This document shows, one piece after another, positions 25,141 through 36,846 of a stretch of 64,000 bases of DNA. The stretch's first letter is position 1. Every line of letters begins with the position of its first letter. A program made the translations under genes and the position numbers. This DNA comes from Mya arenaria (Eukaryota > Mollusca > Bivalvia > Myida > Myidae). The notes under the pieces are model-generated. The model was not told the DNA's origin. It did no database searches and was given only the letters and a program-made list of their open reading frames with translations. The stretch is from contig NC_069124.1 in assembly GCF_026914265.1 (NCBI RefSeq), forward strand, positions 86,700,915-86,764,914, given 5' to 3'.

Positions 25141-27683
25141 TTATGGGAGGCGAGTGATATCTCCGCCAACATTGAAGGTGTTCTTGAACTCGCTGTTGAG
25201 CATACCCTCCACCTGTCTTGTGGCCTCCAGCAGCCGCCGCTGCTTGTCCGCGTTGTAGATCAGCCTCAGAAGCTTCAGGCGATCAGCGTTCTCCATCTTC
25301 CGCCGGAAGGTGCCCTCCTGCAAGAGCGCCGTGCAGCTCACGTCGCTCTCGGAGACTGGGATGTTGAGGAATGTTGCGAGGCGCCGCATCTCCCCTGGAA
25401 GGTCTTGAAGCAGGTTGTCGTACTGCAGCACGTGCAATCGGCCCTGGAACTGGCGGAGGGTCGTGTTCACCATGGATACATACTGATCAAGGGAGTACTT
25501 GAAGGCCATTTCCGCCACTGAAACATACGCAATCGAATAACTTAGTAATATGTATGGTTATTCTTACTAAATACACTCGGTACCGATATTTTTTTTATAA
25601 ATCATTCCAAATATATGTACATGTACAGATGTTCATACCAGCTATCAGGTGCATCTGTTTGGGTATGCCCGTATGCCCACTTAACCGGAGGTTAAAGTAT
25701 GATAGTAACGTGTCGTAAGGATTCCTGATGACCAGGACCGCCCTCTCAAACTGCACCTTGTGCTCCAGGTCATGCGTTTTCACGGCGATTGTTCGCTCAA
25801 ACTGCCTGGCGCATTCGAATGGGAACCCGGAAGCGTGAAGCATAGGGTCACAGTAAACGCTTCCTGTGCCAATTCCTTAAATGATAATGATATGGATTTC
25901 CTAAATATAAATGCGTTTTAACCTGTGAATATCTTGAAAACGCGCAATGAGAAGAGTGGTTGGTACCTATAACTCGACAGTTCATATTTTTTAATGTGGA
26001 GTTTTATTCCGCGAGTGTCCGTTTTCAGATTTTGTTTTCGTTTTGTTAGGCTATTCTAATGCATAAAGCCTATACATATATGTATACCTGGGGCAACCGT
26101 CCATGATCATTAGGGTACCGATATAAAGAAGTAATATATAACATATGTTTTGAATGAAATGGGACAGTTATATTAAGTATGTTTAACAGAAAAAAAGTTT
26201 TTAATCAATGCTGTTATTTGAAAAGCAGTGTTTCTTACAATCCAAAATGTTTGACGTATACCGTTCAATTATGGGACTAAATGGAATAATTTATGATATT
26301 CTACACATATAAAAACATTCTAGGTTCCAGTACCCATCAGCTTATAAGTAACACATGATACTTTATATCGCTTGTTAATTGAGAATATGTATGTTAAATT
26401 ATTATGTTAAAAAAAGCTTTTAAAGAGGCACATGGTCCTCACGACCGTGATTCGCTGGACGTGGTAGACACAAACGTAACAATGGCATTATTCAGTAGGC
26501 AGACTCAAGTTCATGCGTGTAATACCTTTTGGTACGCATGATTCGATTACATATAAACGGGGTGTTCTGTACCCAAAGGGAGTTTCAACTTTAATTCTAC
26601 GGTTTTTATTATTTCTCTACTCCGATGATTAATTAACTGATTAAAATTTAACCCACTATTGCAAGTTATTTTAAATTTTATATAATTCAACAACAAAGTT
26701 GTGATTTTATGGGATTGGATTTTGACAATTCGTCAATATCTTAATTTTATTGCGTATACATCCAACAGGGACGTATTTTGGGTATTTTGAATTGAACGCC
26801 CGTACACTCTTGTGCTAGGTGTCGAAGAGTAAAGGTCTCTCTGTAGTTAGGTCACAAGGTGTTATATGGGTGGAAGCGACGGTGTTCCCGGATTTGTTTT
26901 TGAAGAAAACAGTTATAAAGGAATCATTATCAAGTATTATGTACGCTAACGTTTAGTCAAATAATGTCAAACTTAAACCAAGTAAAAATGTATAATAAAA
27001 ATTAGTATGTATAAACAGTCAACATCCCCTTAGACTTCTTTAATAACTTGATTTCGAGTTTTAACCATTTGCCATTTCGATGAAGCTTAAATTCATTTGT
27101 ACGCCCAGGCCAATTTAGAAAAGAAGCGAAGCATTTCGTTAAACCGATATACTGAAATACTGCTACCGTGACTGATGTTACAAAATGAAATGTATTCATC
27201 ATACAAAAGAAACATTTCATTTCCTTTAATTGCTGTCTAAAACGCAAAGTACGCCCGGTGATAAGACGTCTCCGGAGTCGGACCGTAGATAACATCACGG
27301 ACATGTAAACCGTCCTATACGTCACAAAGATCAGTATTTTAAATAATCAACACGAAGGAAAACACACCTGTAAGCTGCTGTAAGAGATGGCGGACCCAAG
27401 TGTTGCCAGATCCGGGGAAGCTGACTAGCGCGGTTACTGGAAGCGGCTCACATGACAGCCTTGCGTATCGCCGCTGACAATCACCGTGGTCCACAGAGTT
27501 CCGAGATATGTTAACATCAATACAATCAGAGTGCGAAACGTCAGCGGCATTCCTTTGTTCGTCCTCAGTTATTTGGAGATGTTTCAGCGCGGTCCTGGCG
27601 TGTACAGCAGCCTTTTCACAGTTTTGCATTAGAAGAAGGATTCCGAGAGATGTGGAGCAGACGCGCTGTAGATATCGGACCAT
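25141..27683 (-). CDS. WSCD-type sulfotransferase without WSC domains, three exons
   Basis: Exons 27683-27368, 25875-25639 and 25517-25141 join in phase to 309 aa. The 5'-phosphosulfate-binding loop is FPGSGNTW (residues 89-96), followed by a KTH (138-140) and the 3'-phosphate-binding segment [10 protein letters not shown] (from 156). These match the catalytic half of WSCD1/WSCD2 sulfotransferases, which use PAPS and act in the secretory pathway. The N-terminus has a short hydrophobic stretch (LGILLL), too short for a confident membrane anchor. There are no WSC cysteine-rich domains, so the protein is roughly half the usual WSCD length. An in-frame TGA 18 nt before the ATG supports this start. 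The substrate cannot be inferred. Confidence 0.88.
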
Positions 27684-28653
27684 ATCGAAGTCAACGCCTC
27701 AACGGACAGAGAAACAAGGATTGTAGACAGCTAAATATTGGTTGTCAGTCAGTGCTGACCTAAGCAAATCAAACTATTACATAACTACACCTGTAATACC
27801 ACGCACACATTTAATAGCGGACACTACTATGCAACGAAATATTAACATTGTGTTGCTAATGATGATCCACACTTTCATAATGGTGACCTTTAGCGAACTC
27901 ACATTCACACGTCAAGTGTTAATATAATTAAGCCGTTATAAATGACAGTCGATATCAATTGATCACTGTTTGAAGAATTTCAGTTTCAAATAACATCAAA
28001 TGTACGAAATAATAAAATTACTTGTATCGTTATGTCCAATAAAAAGGATGACAACTTTATGACATATTTCTTAAAAAAAAAAATGCACGTGCTGCACGTT
28101 TCCGTGACAGTGTAAACGGTGTTTACACATTATAGGGCTAAAATTGTTTAGTAAAAATGTGACAAATTCATCAACGAAAATGGGGTGACTTTTTGTGTGA
28201 CATTTCAGAGATCCTTTATATCATGTATGATATCTGCTCATTATCAAATGAATGGTTTTACAAAATCATGCTAAATTGTAAAGCCAGCATCAGTGCACAA
28301 AACACGTTGCCGTAAATGAACATATTGGCAAGGATTGAAAGTGATGAAGAATATCAAGTGAACCATTTATTTTCACAATTACTCGTCAACACTGCTCACA
28401 TGATCTATAGACAACATAACTAAATGCGGCACACCTCAGCAAGTAAACATTATCAAAGCTATACAGATATTTTAAATGAACAGTGACCCTGCGGGTGACA
28501 TGTTCAAACTCACCAAATCAAAATCTGTTCTCGTTGAAACATTTCAATAACTTTGATCAGTATAACAAATACTAAAGCACAACGATCAAAGAACATCTGT
28601 ATGCTCCTCAATGTATTAGTATTTCAATCAACATTCCCTTTCCACGGAAACTG
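27684..28653. other. Intergenic region between sulfotransferase and SDHAF4
   Basis: No exon with credible splice sites, repeat array or RNA gene was seen. It should contain the sulfotransferase promoter and the SDHAF4 3' UTR, both on the minus strand. Confidence 0.35.
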
Positions 28654-31600
28654 CTAAAAGTCTGACACTCGGCCTTTTCTCTCCCAGTCCCCATAGCGCG
28701 TGGGTTCTGGCCCGCGTGGACCCCCTATTTCACCAGTCACCGGGTTTTTATCATCAGGAAACCTCTCCAGTGGTTCCTTCTCCTGGTATGGCTCCACAGA
28801 CTCCACATCCTCCTGCTCCCACTTGTCGTCAAGGCGACCGGAAGGTGTCTTTCCCTTTTTTCGCTTTGATTTTTGGCCACTGTCAGTTGAATCAGTGGAA
28901 TGAAACCGCGACACTGTCGATGAAGCAAGCTTGGATACCGGTGAAGAAAAACGACCTGAGGTTGAAAAAAGAGTTCAGTTATAATTTACATGTTACGATG
29001 TAATTATGTGAAATTAGATAGGACCACGGACCTATAAATGGTTTATAGGTTCGTAAGGTTACATTCTTAAAACATATAGGCTCTTGTTTGTAACTTTGCC
29101 GTCCTTGTGCATTTTAGTATGACCCCTCAGGTAGTCCACCTAAATGGCCGTCAACGTGTCTTTTGACGATTTTTTTTTACTAAAGACTCGGGACATCCGC
29201 CATCCAAGCAAAATGTAGCGAATGGTCCTTGCGCAGAGAATCCTCGCAGCCACAATTTTGAATTTTTCTCCGTTATAAATTCATTTTTTTTACGAAAATA
29301 TTATTGCCAACTATTAAACACATTTATTTATGTCATTATGCCAAAAAAAATGTTCAGATATAAAACATTTATATGTGTGGATTGTTTATCAAGTATTCCA
29401 ATATCAGTAAATCTGGGGAAATCTGACAGGTCTTGTGCATGTATAAAACGGTATGAATTTGTGACCCAGTATATTCATGTGAAAATAACTCTAATGACTA
29501 ATTCGATCCAGTTTAGATCGATAACTCGGTATATATACTGAAAATTTTTGTCATTATTATTTTACATCGATGCACAATATTACTGTATTTTTTTCGCCCA
29601 GTGTTAAATGTTAGAGAGTTGTAGCGTTAAAGGGATACATAAGAAATGTCAAAATAATAAAAAAAGTATCCCTGATTGCTCATTATTGTAGCTAACACCT
29701 CAAGTAGCAACAATAATGCGCGTATAGGGAACTTTTTTAACATTTGGATATATTCATTTTGTTCCAGAGTCGCCAAATCAAAAATCGTCAAAGACTGAGG
29801 CGGCTGTTTATATGGACAGGGCTTTTTCTGCCCATTTTGGGAAAAAGACCCTAGACATTTTGGGAAATTTTGCGTCATGAAAATGCCGAAATTGGGAAAT
29901 TTTACAGTTAAAAGAATTTAAGTATCTACCATGGCCGAGAGTGTAAGATAGGTTCATTCCGACCCGAGCGTAGGGTGTTTTGCGAAAACGAGGTTTACCG
30001 ATTTTCTGCAAAACACCCTGCGCGAGGGTCGGGATGAACCTATCTTACACGAGCGGCTATGGTAGATGCTTTTTCTCCCACCTCAGTTAAACAAAATTAA
30101 GTAAAAATGTATTTTTGCTGGAACTCTTTGTGCTTAGTGAAAATAATTGCGTATGGATATGCGATAGCACTTGGTTGACATGGATATGCGCGCAATTTTT
30201 CAGTTAATGTTAATAGTCAAATCGGTCTTTTTAAATAGTTCTAAGGAGAATGAAGCATTATTTCTTGAATGGTGCTTGAAAACTGTTTCATGGTGACATT
30301 TGAAGCGAGAAATAATTAATTAGCGTTCTAAATATTACCATAAGACAAGATTTCCTTGATGCTACTGACGGACAGTCTTCAACAAGGGAGGTAATTACAA
30401 TGTGGTGACCATCAAAAAGGAGTTCCATACGGGCATTTTATCTTTGCCCGTGGGCAAGATAAGAATATCTAGCATGGTTAAATTATTAACTTATTGGATC
30501 TACTTTAATCTGAGGTGGGAGAAAAGGCTGTCTAGTCTCCTGCGAAATAGGAAATGGGTTGATATTAGTTTATTTTCCCTTTAAAAGACCCAAAATGGTT
30601 GAAATATCAATCCTTGGGGTGTAAATATCTATTGAAATAAATCATGACAGATAATATTTCATACTGATCTCTGAATGTGATGAAAATCAATGATTTCCAA
30701 GTTCAATTATCAAAAAAACTTTACATCACATAATTTATTAGGATGTTGTAAATGAACCAGTACAGGTGTTTTTTTTTTTATTGGGATTTTTTTTTCTAAA
30801 TATTGGAAACATCTTCTATATATTGCTTTGGGAATGGGACCCGTGGGAACAATAGAAAAAGCCCTGTATGGACTAATACCTCAGGCAGAGTATAGCAGCG
30901 GCGGGTCCAGGGCTTTCTAAATGGGGGAGGGGGGCACAACTAATTATAAACATATCAAACTTTTTTTGAATGCATTATTTAATCATATAATGAAATGGAA
31001 TCAACATTTGTTTTCACTGTCAACAATGTTTGGCAAATAAATTGAATTAAAAAGATATCATTTACTGAGATAAACCTTTCAAAAAAAACAACAAAGATAT
31101 CTAGCCGTTTTGGGGAATCAAACCAGGGTCTCAACGATACTGTAGGTACTTCGGATGTCATTGTTATAAATTTAAGTTAGCTAAAGTAAAAACAACTCGA
31201 CAACAAATTCCAAAACGGGTTTCAAATAAATTATTATGTATTAATTTACAAAGGCTCTAGCATAATTCAGAGAACTAGACGATAATAAAGGCGGCTACAT
31301 TTTGAATTTAAACTTTTGTTAAATGCACCGCCATGCACACACATATCTTGTTGGCACACAATGCCGTTAAAAGCAATTATGAACATGTAATGTGCACATG
31401 TTAGCAATGATGAACATATAATGTGCACATGTTAACAGTTTAAAACAACTTATATTTCTGGTATATGATATATTCTTAAAACAGTAAACTGACGCGAATA
31501 ACTGTAGCCATATTTGTCTACTTTTGATCAGCTGTCTGTGTGAAATGCAGCATCGATTTTTTTCTTGAATGTTCGGGCCCAGATCTCATTTTTCAAAAGA

Positions 31601-33512
31601 CTTTTTCGTTTCAAATACTATGTTATACTTGATAATCAGGTTGTTTATTTGCTCAAATGCTTATCCCCCCCCCATGAAAATGCCGAAATTGGGAAATTTT
31701 ACAGTTAAAAGAATTTAAGTATCTACCATGGCCGAGAGTGTAAGATAGGTTCATTCCGACCCGAGCGTAGGGTGTTTTGCGAAAACGAGGTTTACCGATT
31801 TTCTGCAAAACACCCTGCGCGAGGGTCGGGATGAACCTATCTTACACGAGCGGCTATGGTAGATGCTTTTTCTCCCACCTCAGTTAAACAAAATTAAGTA
31901 AAAATGTATTTTTGCTGGAACTCTTTGTGCTTAGTGAAAATAATTGCGTATGGATATGCGATAGCACTTGGTTGACATGGATATGCGCGCAATTTTTCAG
32001 TTAATGTTAATAGTCAAATCGGTCTTTTTAAATAGTTCTAAGGAGAATGAAGCATTATTTCTTGAATGGTGCTTGAAAACTGTTTCATGGTGACATTTGA
32101 AGCGAGAAATAATTAATTAGCGTTCTAAATATTACCATAAGACAAGATTTCCTTGATGCTACTGACGGACAGTCTTCAACAAGGGAGGTAATTACAATGT
32201 GGTGACCATCAAAAAGGAGTTCCATACGGGCATTTTATCTTTGCCCGTGGGCAAGATAAGAATATCTAGCATGGTTAAATTATTAAATTATTGGATCTTC
32301 TTTAATCTGAGGTGGGAGAAAAGGCTGTCTAGTCTCCTGCGAAATAGGAAATGGGTTGATATTAGTTTATTTTCCCTTTAAAAGACCCAAAATGGTTGAA
32401 ATATCAATCCTTGGGGTGTAAATATCTATTGAAATAAATCATGACAGATAATATTTCATACTGATCTCTGAATGTGATGAAAATCAATGATTTCCAAGTT
32501 CAATTATCAAAAAAACTTTACATCACATAATTTATTAGGATGTTGTAAATGAACCAGTACAGGTGGTTTTTTTTTATTGGGATTTTTTTTTCTAAATATT
32601 GGAAACATCTTCTATATATTGCTTTGGGAATGGGACCCGTGGGAACAATAGAAAAAGCCCTGTATGGACTAATACCTCAGGCAGAGTATAGCAGCGGCGG
32701 GTCCAGGGCTTTCTAAATGGGGGAGGGGGGCACAACTAATTATAAACATATCAAACTTTTTTTGAATGCATTATTTAATCATATAATGAAATGGAATCAA
32801 CATTTGTTTTCACTGTCAACAATGTCTGGCAGATAAATTGAATTAAAAAGATATGATTTACTAAAGATATGATTTACTGAGATAAACCTTTCAAAAAACA
32901 ACAAAGATATCTAGCCGTTTTGGGGAATCAAACCAGGGTCTCAACGATACTGTAGGTACTTCGGATGTCATTGTTATAAATTTAAGTTAGCTAAAGTAAA
33001 AACAACTCGACAACAAATTCCAAAACGGGTTTCAAATAAATTATTATGTATTAATTTACAAAGGCTCTAGCATAATTCAGAGAACTAGACGATAATAAAG
33101 GCGGCTACATTTTGAATTTAAACTTTTGTTAAATGCACCGCCATGCACACACATATCTTGTTGGCACACAATGCCGTTAAAAGCAATTATGAACATGTAA
33201 TGTGCACATGTTAGCAATGATGAACATATAATGTGCACATGTTAACAGTTTAAAACAACTTATATTTCTGGTATATGATATATTCTTAAAACAGTAAACT
33301 GACGCGTATAACTGTAGCCATATTTGTCTACTTTTGATCAGCTGTTATACATATATAACAAACTAAGCTGTAATCTATTTCACATTTATTATCTATTGCA
33401 ATGCCAATACTCGTAAATGATATTTTCGAATTGATTTGATGAAAACTTAAATCATTTTACCTGTTAACGCGTATAGCGACGAAAGTACTCTTGACAGCTG
33501 TGTGTTTGACAT
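28654..33512 (-). CDS. SDHAF4: Succinate dehydrogenase assembly factor 4, two exons
   Basis: SDHAF4 is a small mitochondrial matrix chaperone that binds flavinylated SDHA before it joins SDHB in complex II. Exon 2 (28955-28654) encodes the diagnostic C-terminus: [15 protein letters not shown], then [19 protein letters not shown]. Exon 1 was found by phase at 33512-33461. It encodes [18 protein letters not shown], ends in phase 1 before GTAAAA, and joins the TTTCAACCTCAG acceptor to give [17 protein letters not shown]. The arginine- and serine-rich start is a good mitochondrial presequence. The total is 117 aa against 108 in human. The 4.5-kb intron carries two near-identical 1.66-kb copies. 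Exon 2 is certain; exon 1 is strong but predicted. Confidence 0.9.
29131..29695 (-). repeat. Dispersed repeat, copy B (inverted relative to 303-683)
   Basis: This lies in the SDHAF4 intron. It begins GTAGTCCACCTAAATGGCCG and ends near CTCATTATTGTAGCT, the reverse complement of the opposite ends of copy A. It is about 565 bp, with roughly 190 bp of extra internal sequence. Confidence 0.7.
29876..31535. repeat. 1.66-kb direct repeat, copy 1
   Basis: It starts at CATGAAAATGCCGAAATTGG and ends at ACTTTTGATCAGCTGT. It is about 99% identical by eye to 31673-33345. It contains a long palindrome near its left end. A predicted 60-aa peptide occurs in both copies but has no domain. A tRNA-like or SINE-like minus-strand stretch ('GGTTTGATTCC' reversed) lies near 31120. 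Confidence 0.95.
29925..30066. repeat. Long palindrome with ~60-bp arms
   Basis: The left arm runs CTACCATGGCCGAGAGTGTA onward through GACCCGAGCGTAGGGTGTTT. The right arm is its near-perfect reverse complement, ending in CTATGGTAG. The loop is about 15-20 nt around GAGGTTTACCG. The structure is repeated at 31722-31863. Confidence 0.9.
31673..33345. repeat. 1.66-kb direct repeat, copy 2
   Basis: Second copy, 137 bp after the first. The few differences include small substitutions and an 18-bp internal duplication near 32860 (GATATGATTTACTAAA). The high identity implies a recent duplication. Confidence 0.95.
31722..31863. repeat. Long palindrome, second copy
   Basis: This is the counterpart of 29925-30066 in the second direct repeat, with the same arms and loop. 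Confidence 0.9.
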
Positions 33513-33739
33513 TTTGTTCAATTACGTAAAGTGGGCAATGGATAAATTTGCGCCATTAATTCGCAATAGCAGCAACAAAATTTGACATACTCAATTTACG
33601 CTAACTTCTGAACAACTACATTCGTTCACTTTTCAAAAAGCACAATACAAAATAGTTTATTCCTGAAAATACGAGTTAATATGATATTCCTTAAATTCGA
33701 ATGTATTCGTTACCTCAGGTTTCACTTTCGGTTTGCCGG
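33513..33739. promoter_or_regulatory. SDHAF4-side half of a probable head-to-head promoter
   Basis: These 227 bp separate the SDHAF4 start codon (minus strand) from the Ginger1 target duplication. Without the transposon, the next sequence would be 46280 onward, about 68 bp before a 3' acceptor-like site and 88 bp before the TRIM-like start codon. The promoter role is inferred from gene geometry; no specific binding site is claimed. Confidence 0.5.
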
Positions 33740-33808
33740 TGTAACGTTGTAAAGTGACCCCCATAGAATAATGACCCCCCGGTCATTATTTTATATAAAA
33801 TAATGACC
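33740..33808 (+). repeat. Ginger1 left terminal inverted repeat, 69 bp
   Basis: It is identical over 69 bp to the reverse complement of 46207-46275. It contains an inner palindrome around TTTTATATAAAA and two TGACCCCC-type motifs. Confidence 0.97.
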
Positions 33809-33960
33809 CCCGGTCATTATTTTATATAAAATATTGACCGGGGGGTCATTATATTATGACTGGGGGGTCATTATATTATGACTCCTCACACGTAGAAAAA
33901 TGACCCCTCACGTAGAAATGTGACCCCCTATAGAATAAGGACCCCCCCCCAATCCAAACC
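33809..33960. repeat. Ginger1 left subterminal repeats
   Basis: Variants of GGTCATTATTTTATATAAAA, GGGGTCATTATATTATGACT and TGACCCCTCACGTAGAAA are repeated in both orientations just inside the TIR. They could be multiple transposase-binding sites (inference). Confidence 0.7.
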
Positions 33961-34154
33961 TTGACCTAACCTATCTAAGGTACACTTGCACAACATAATT
34001 ATCTTCATCCATAGACATCGGAGGAGAGATGGCACCCGTCCGTGCATGCGTCCATACTGCACGTTTTTTTTGACCGCAGTTAGATGGAATTGATCCAAGC
34101 TTCAGGGATTACCACTACCGATGCCTATTTGTGTGGAAAGAAAAAATGGTTAAA

Positions 34155-34235
34155 GTCTCCGACCGAGAATCACTTGCCCCTCACCGTTGTGAGTTCGACG
34201 CCTACCAGGGTCGTGTATGGGTGACAGGCATACAA
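34155..34235 (+). repeat. tRNA-like SINE fragment
   Basis: A box-B-like GAGTTCGACGCC follows a weak box A upstream. There is no convincing cloverleaf, and it lies inside the Ginger1 element. Confidence 0.35.
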
Positions 34236-34861
34236 ACTGTGCGCTGCTCAGTTTATCATTTAAAACATAGGCGATGGACTGCATAGGAACGTTCCATCAA
34301 CAAAATACGCAACTACTTGTTGTAATTTACGGCCTGTTTGAATATCAACAATCAAAAATATTTATAATCACAGAACTAGCTAGTTTTCAGGGGGCGAGGG
34401 TGGCTGGATTTCAATCTAGTATCGTTGGACTTCTTACCAGAACTCGTCTAATCCTGATCTGATGTAACATACTTCGATAGCTTCCTCGCCTAAGAATCGA
34501 ATCTGTGCAACTGGATTAGGAGTCAACTATATAAACCTCTCTGCGATTGAAATTAAATAATTATTAATTATACAAGCAGAATCACTGTAAGTGCACTGTA
34601 AGTGACAAGTGTTTGTTAGTGATTTGAATCATTTTCGTAGTCATCAAAGTTGTATAGTGATTAAACGTCCCACACAGATTAATGGAACTAGCAATGATGA
34701 ATGACTTAAAAATATTATCCCTTTTTTCTTTTCATGACCATTCGAAAAGTGGTTTTAGAAATCATTTAGCACAAAAAGGATAAGCAATTCATGCAAAAGA
34801 TCTGAGTTACAGGTTAATTACAGCAACCTCTTATTATCATAAATGTTCTTTCTTCCCCAGG

Positions 34862-34948
34862 ACTGTGTACCATTGGAACAACCTACCACTTACTGTTGCC
34901 CTCCTCCCTACCCCTGAGCAGTTCAGTGCAGCTATATTTAAGAAATGA
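34862..34948 (+). pseudogene. C-terminal scrap of a non-LTR retrotransposon reverse transcriptase
   Basis: The frame starting ACTGTGTACCATTGGAAC encodes TVYHWNNLPLTVALL then PTPEQFSAAIFKK and stop. 'R-T-x-x-x-WN-x-LP ... S-x-x-x-F' is the usual C-terminal tail of many LINE ORF2 proteins. Only about 29 codons remain. A fold-back palindrome begins at its stop codon. Confidence 0.6.
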
Positions 34949-35098
34949 ACGCCTTCTCGCGTCGGTTCACGATTATATGAATACAACAAGTCTCGTGCAT
35001 AGTTCGTAAACCCCGAAGGGGTTTACGTTAACTATGCACGCTACTTGTTGTATTCATATACCCGTTGAACTATAGCGAGAAGGCGTTCATTTCTTATA
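34937..35098. repeat. Fold-back palindrome, ~75-bp arms
   Basis: The left arm AAGAAATGAACGCCTTCTCG continues through ATGAATACAACAAG and GTGCATAGTTCGTAAACCCC. The right arm is its near-perfect reverse complement, ending GGCGTTCATTTCTT. The loop is only a few bases around CCCGAAGGGG. Confidence 0.92.
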
Positions 35099-35384
35099 TT
35101 TATATTATCATTTATATTATTTCTACTTATATCAAAAGAATAATAGTCGATTTATTGGATTATCTTCTAAGAAAATCGATTGCATCTTATTAACACGACG
35201 ATCGCGTCCGTTATTCGGAAGAGCGGTGGCCAGCCCATATGACGTCACGGAGACTTGTTTATTTCGTATGTGCCAATCAGATTGCGTGACGAAATATCTC
35301 GCTCATTTTTTGAAGGAATTTAACATTAACTTGAGATATATTTTAACCTTAATTAGAAGACGTGTCGCGCACACCACCCAGATC

Positions 35385-36005
35385 CGCTCGTCAAAGGTCA
35401 AGGTCACACTTGGAGTCGGCGCAAAATCCGTGTCCGGAGCATAACTTCTATATGGATGGAGGGATTTTAATATAATTTGGCATAAATGTTCTCCATGGCA
35501 AGGCGGTGTGTCGCGCGAAAAAATTATGTCTCTGTGGCAAAGGTCAAGGTCACACTTAGAGGTCAAATGTCAAATAACAAGTTCAAGGTTACATAGACCT
35601 TAAAACTGAAAACGGTTTCCGCTCAATAACTTAATTATTGTTCAACCTTCAGCTGCCAAACCTGATAGGATGATCACCCATATTGAGTAAATGACCCCTA
35701 TTGTTTTTGGGGTCACAATATCAAAGGTCAAGGTCATTATCATTCTTTCATCTTCACAAATGTCCATTATGAATCTTTCTGTGAAAATTTAAACCTACAA
35801 AGCGGGCTCGACATCTGCCCGTGGGCATGCAGAATGTATTTCTAGTTAACCCTTTTAAACATTCTTTTAAATCTTTTTAAACTACTCTTTAAACCTTCTT
35901 GCGATTTTGACGCGCAACCATGTCTACGTCCCCGGGGGTGTTTGACATTACCGGAAGACAGACAGACAGACGGACGGACGGACAAACGGACAGACGGACG
36001 GACAT
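35385..36005 (+). repeat. Degenerate AGGTCA-rich tandem element with ACGG microsatellite
   Basis: GGTCAAGGTCACACTT recurs near 35395 and 35543, followed by diverged units with TCAAAGGTCAAGGTCA. The element ends in a GACAGACGGACGGACGG tract (about 35960-36005). The same layout is seen at 43786-44356 and 55360-55990. Confidence 0.7.
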
Positions 36006-36387
36006 ACTTCTAATTTTGACCTAATATGACTCAGTTTTAAACTCACTCGAATTAACTAGCATTCTGACCAAATTTTATAAAGATTCATATAAAAATGTGG
36101 CCTCTAGAGTGTTTTTACTTTTGTGTGAATATAGATACGGGTCTTGGTAGCATTATCGTTGAATTTGCTAGATCTGATTTTATCACATGACATCGCTTGT
36201 TTTTCATGTAATATAATCATTACGAATTTCTTTATATTTAACACGTGTAATATAACTTTGACGTGACTCATTTCCGCCAATACATTCCATATAGAAAAAA
36301 GGCGTGAAAAGCGTGCGTACTCATAGCGTTAAAAAGGGTTTATTTTATATGTTTTATTTTTATGTTTTAAGTCATGTGATAAAACGA

Positions 36388-36541
36388 ATCTCACATTCGT
36401 TGTCAAAAAATATAATATTTTATTAAACTCGTTCAAGAAAATGTTATAAAGCTCGCCCGAGGCTCGCTATGTAACATTTTCTTGAGCTCGTTTAATAAAA
36501 TCTTATATCATATGACAACTCATGTGAGATCCTATATATCC
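36388..36541. repeat. Fold-back palindrome, ~70-bp arms
   Basis: The left arm from ATCTCACATTCGTTGTCA through TTTTATTAAACTCGTTCAAG pairs imperfectly with the right arm ending CATGTGAGAT. The short loop is around GCCCGAGGCTCG. It is unrelated in sequence to the palindromes at 29925 and 34937 but has the same architecture. Confidence 0.85.
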
Positions 36542-36846
36542 GTGGTTCGGGAGTGTTGTTCGGTATATAATAAGGACAATTTCATAAACGAAAGGACTTT
36601 TTATTTAAAACTGTATGGAATATAGAGGCGAATCCAACAAAACGTCCCAGGGTGTTGACCTGTGCTTTGGTAAAACTACATGTCACATATGTTTATATCT
36701 TAAGCTATTATTTTAGTTAGTAAATCACACAAGGTATATTTAGCACGCATTGTTATGCTCATCAGATGCAATATGTTAAACCAAATTTAGCATAAATTGT
36801 ATCGTTCTCCACTGAGTTGTTGATTTATTCTTGCACGTGTCACTTA

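Noticed and set aside
28700..29003. Plus-strand ORFs opposite SDHAF4 exon 2
   Set aside because: They are antisense shadows of the conserved SDHAF4 C-terminus.
29876..33345. LTR pair of a retroelement
   Set aside because: The spacer is only 137 bp, with no primer-binding site or coding sequence, and the repeat ends are not TG...CA.
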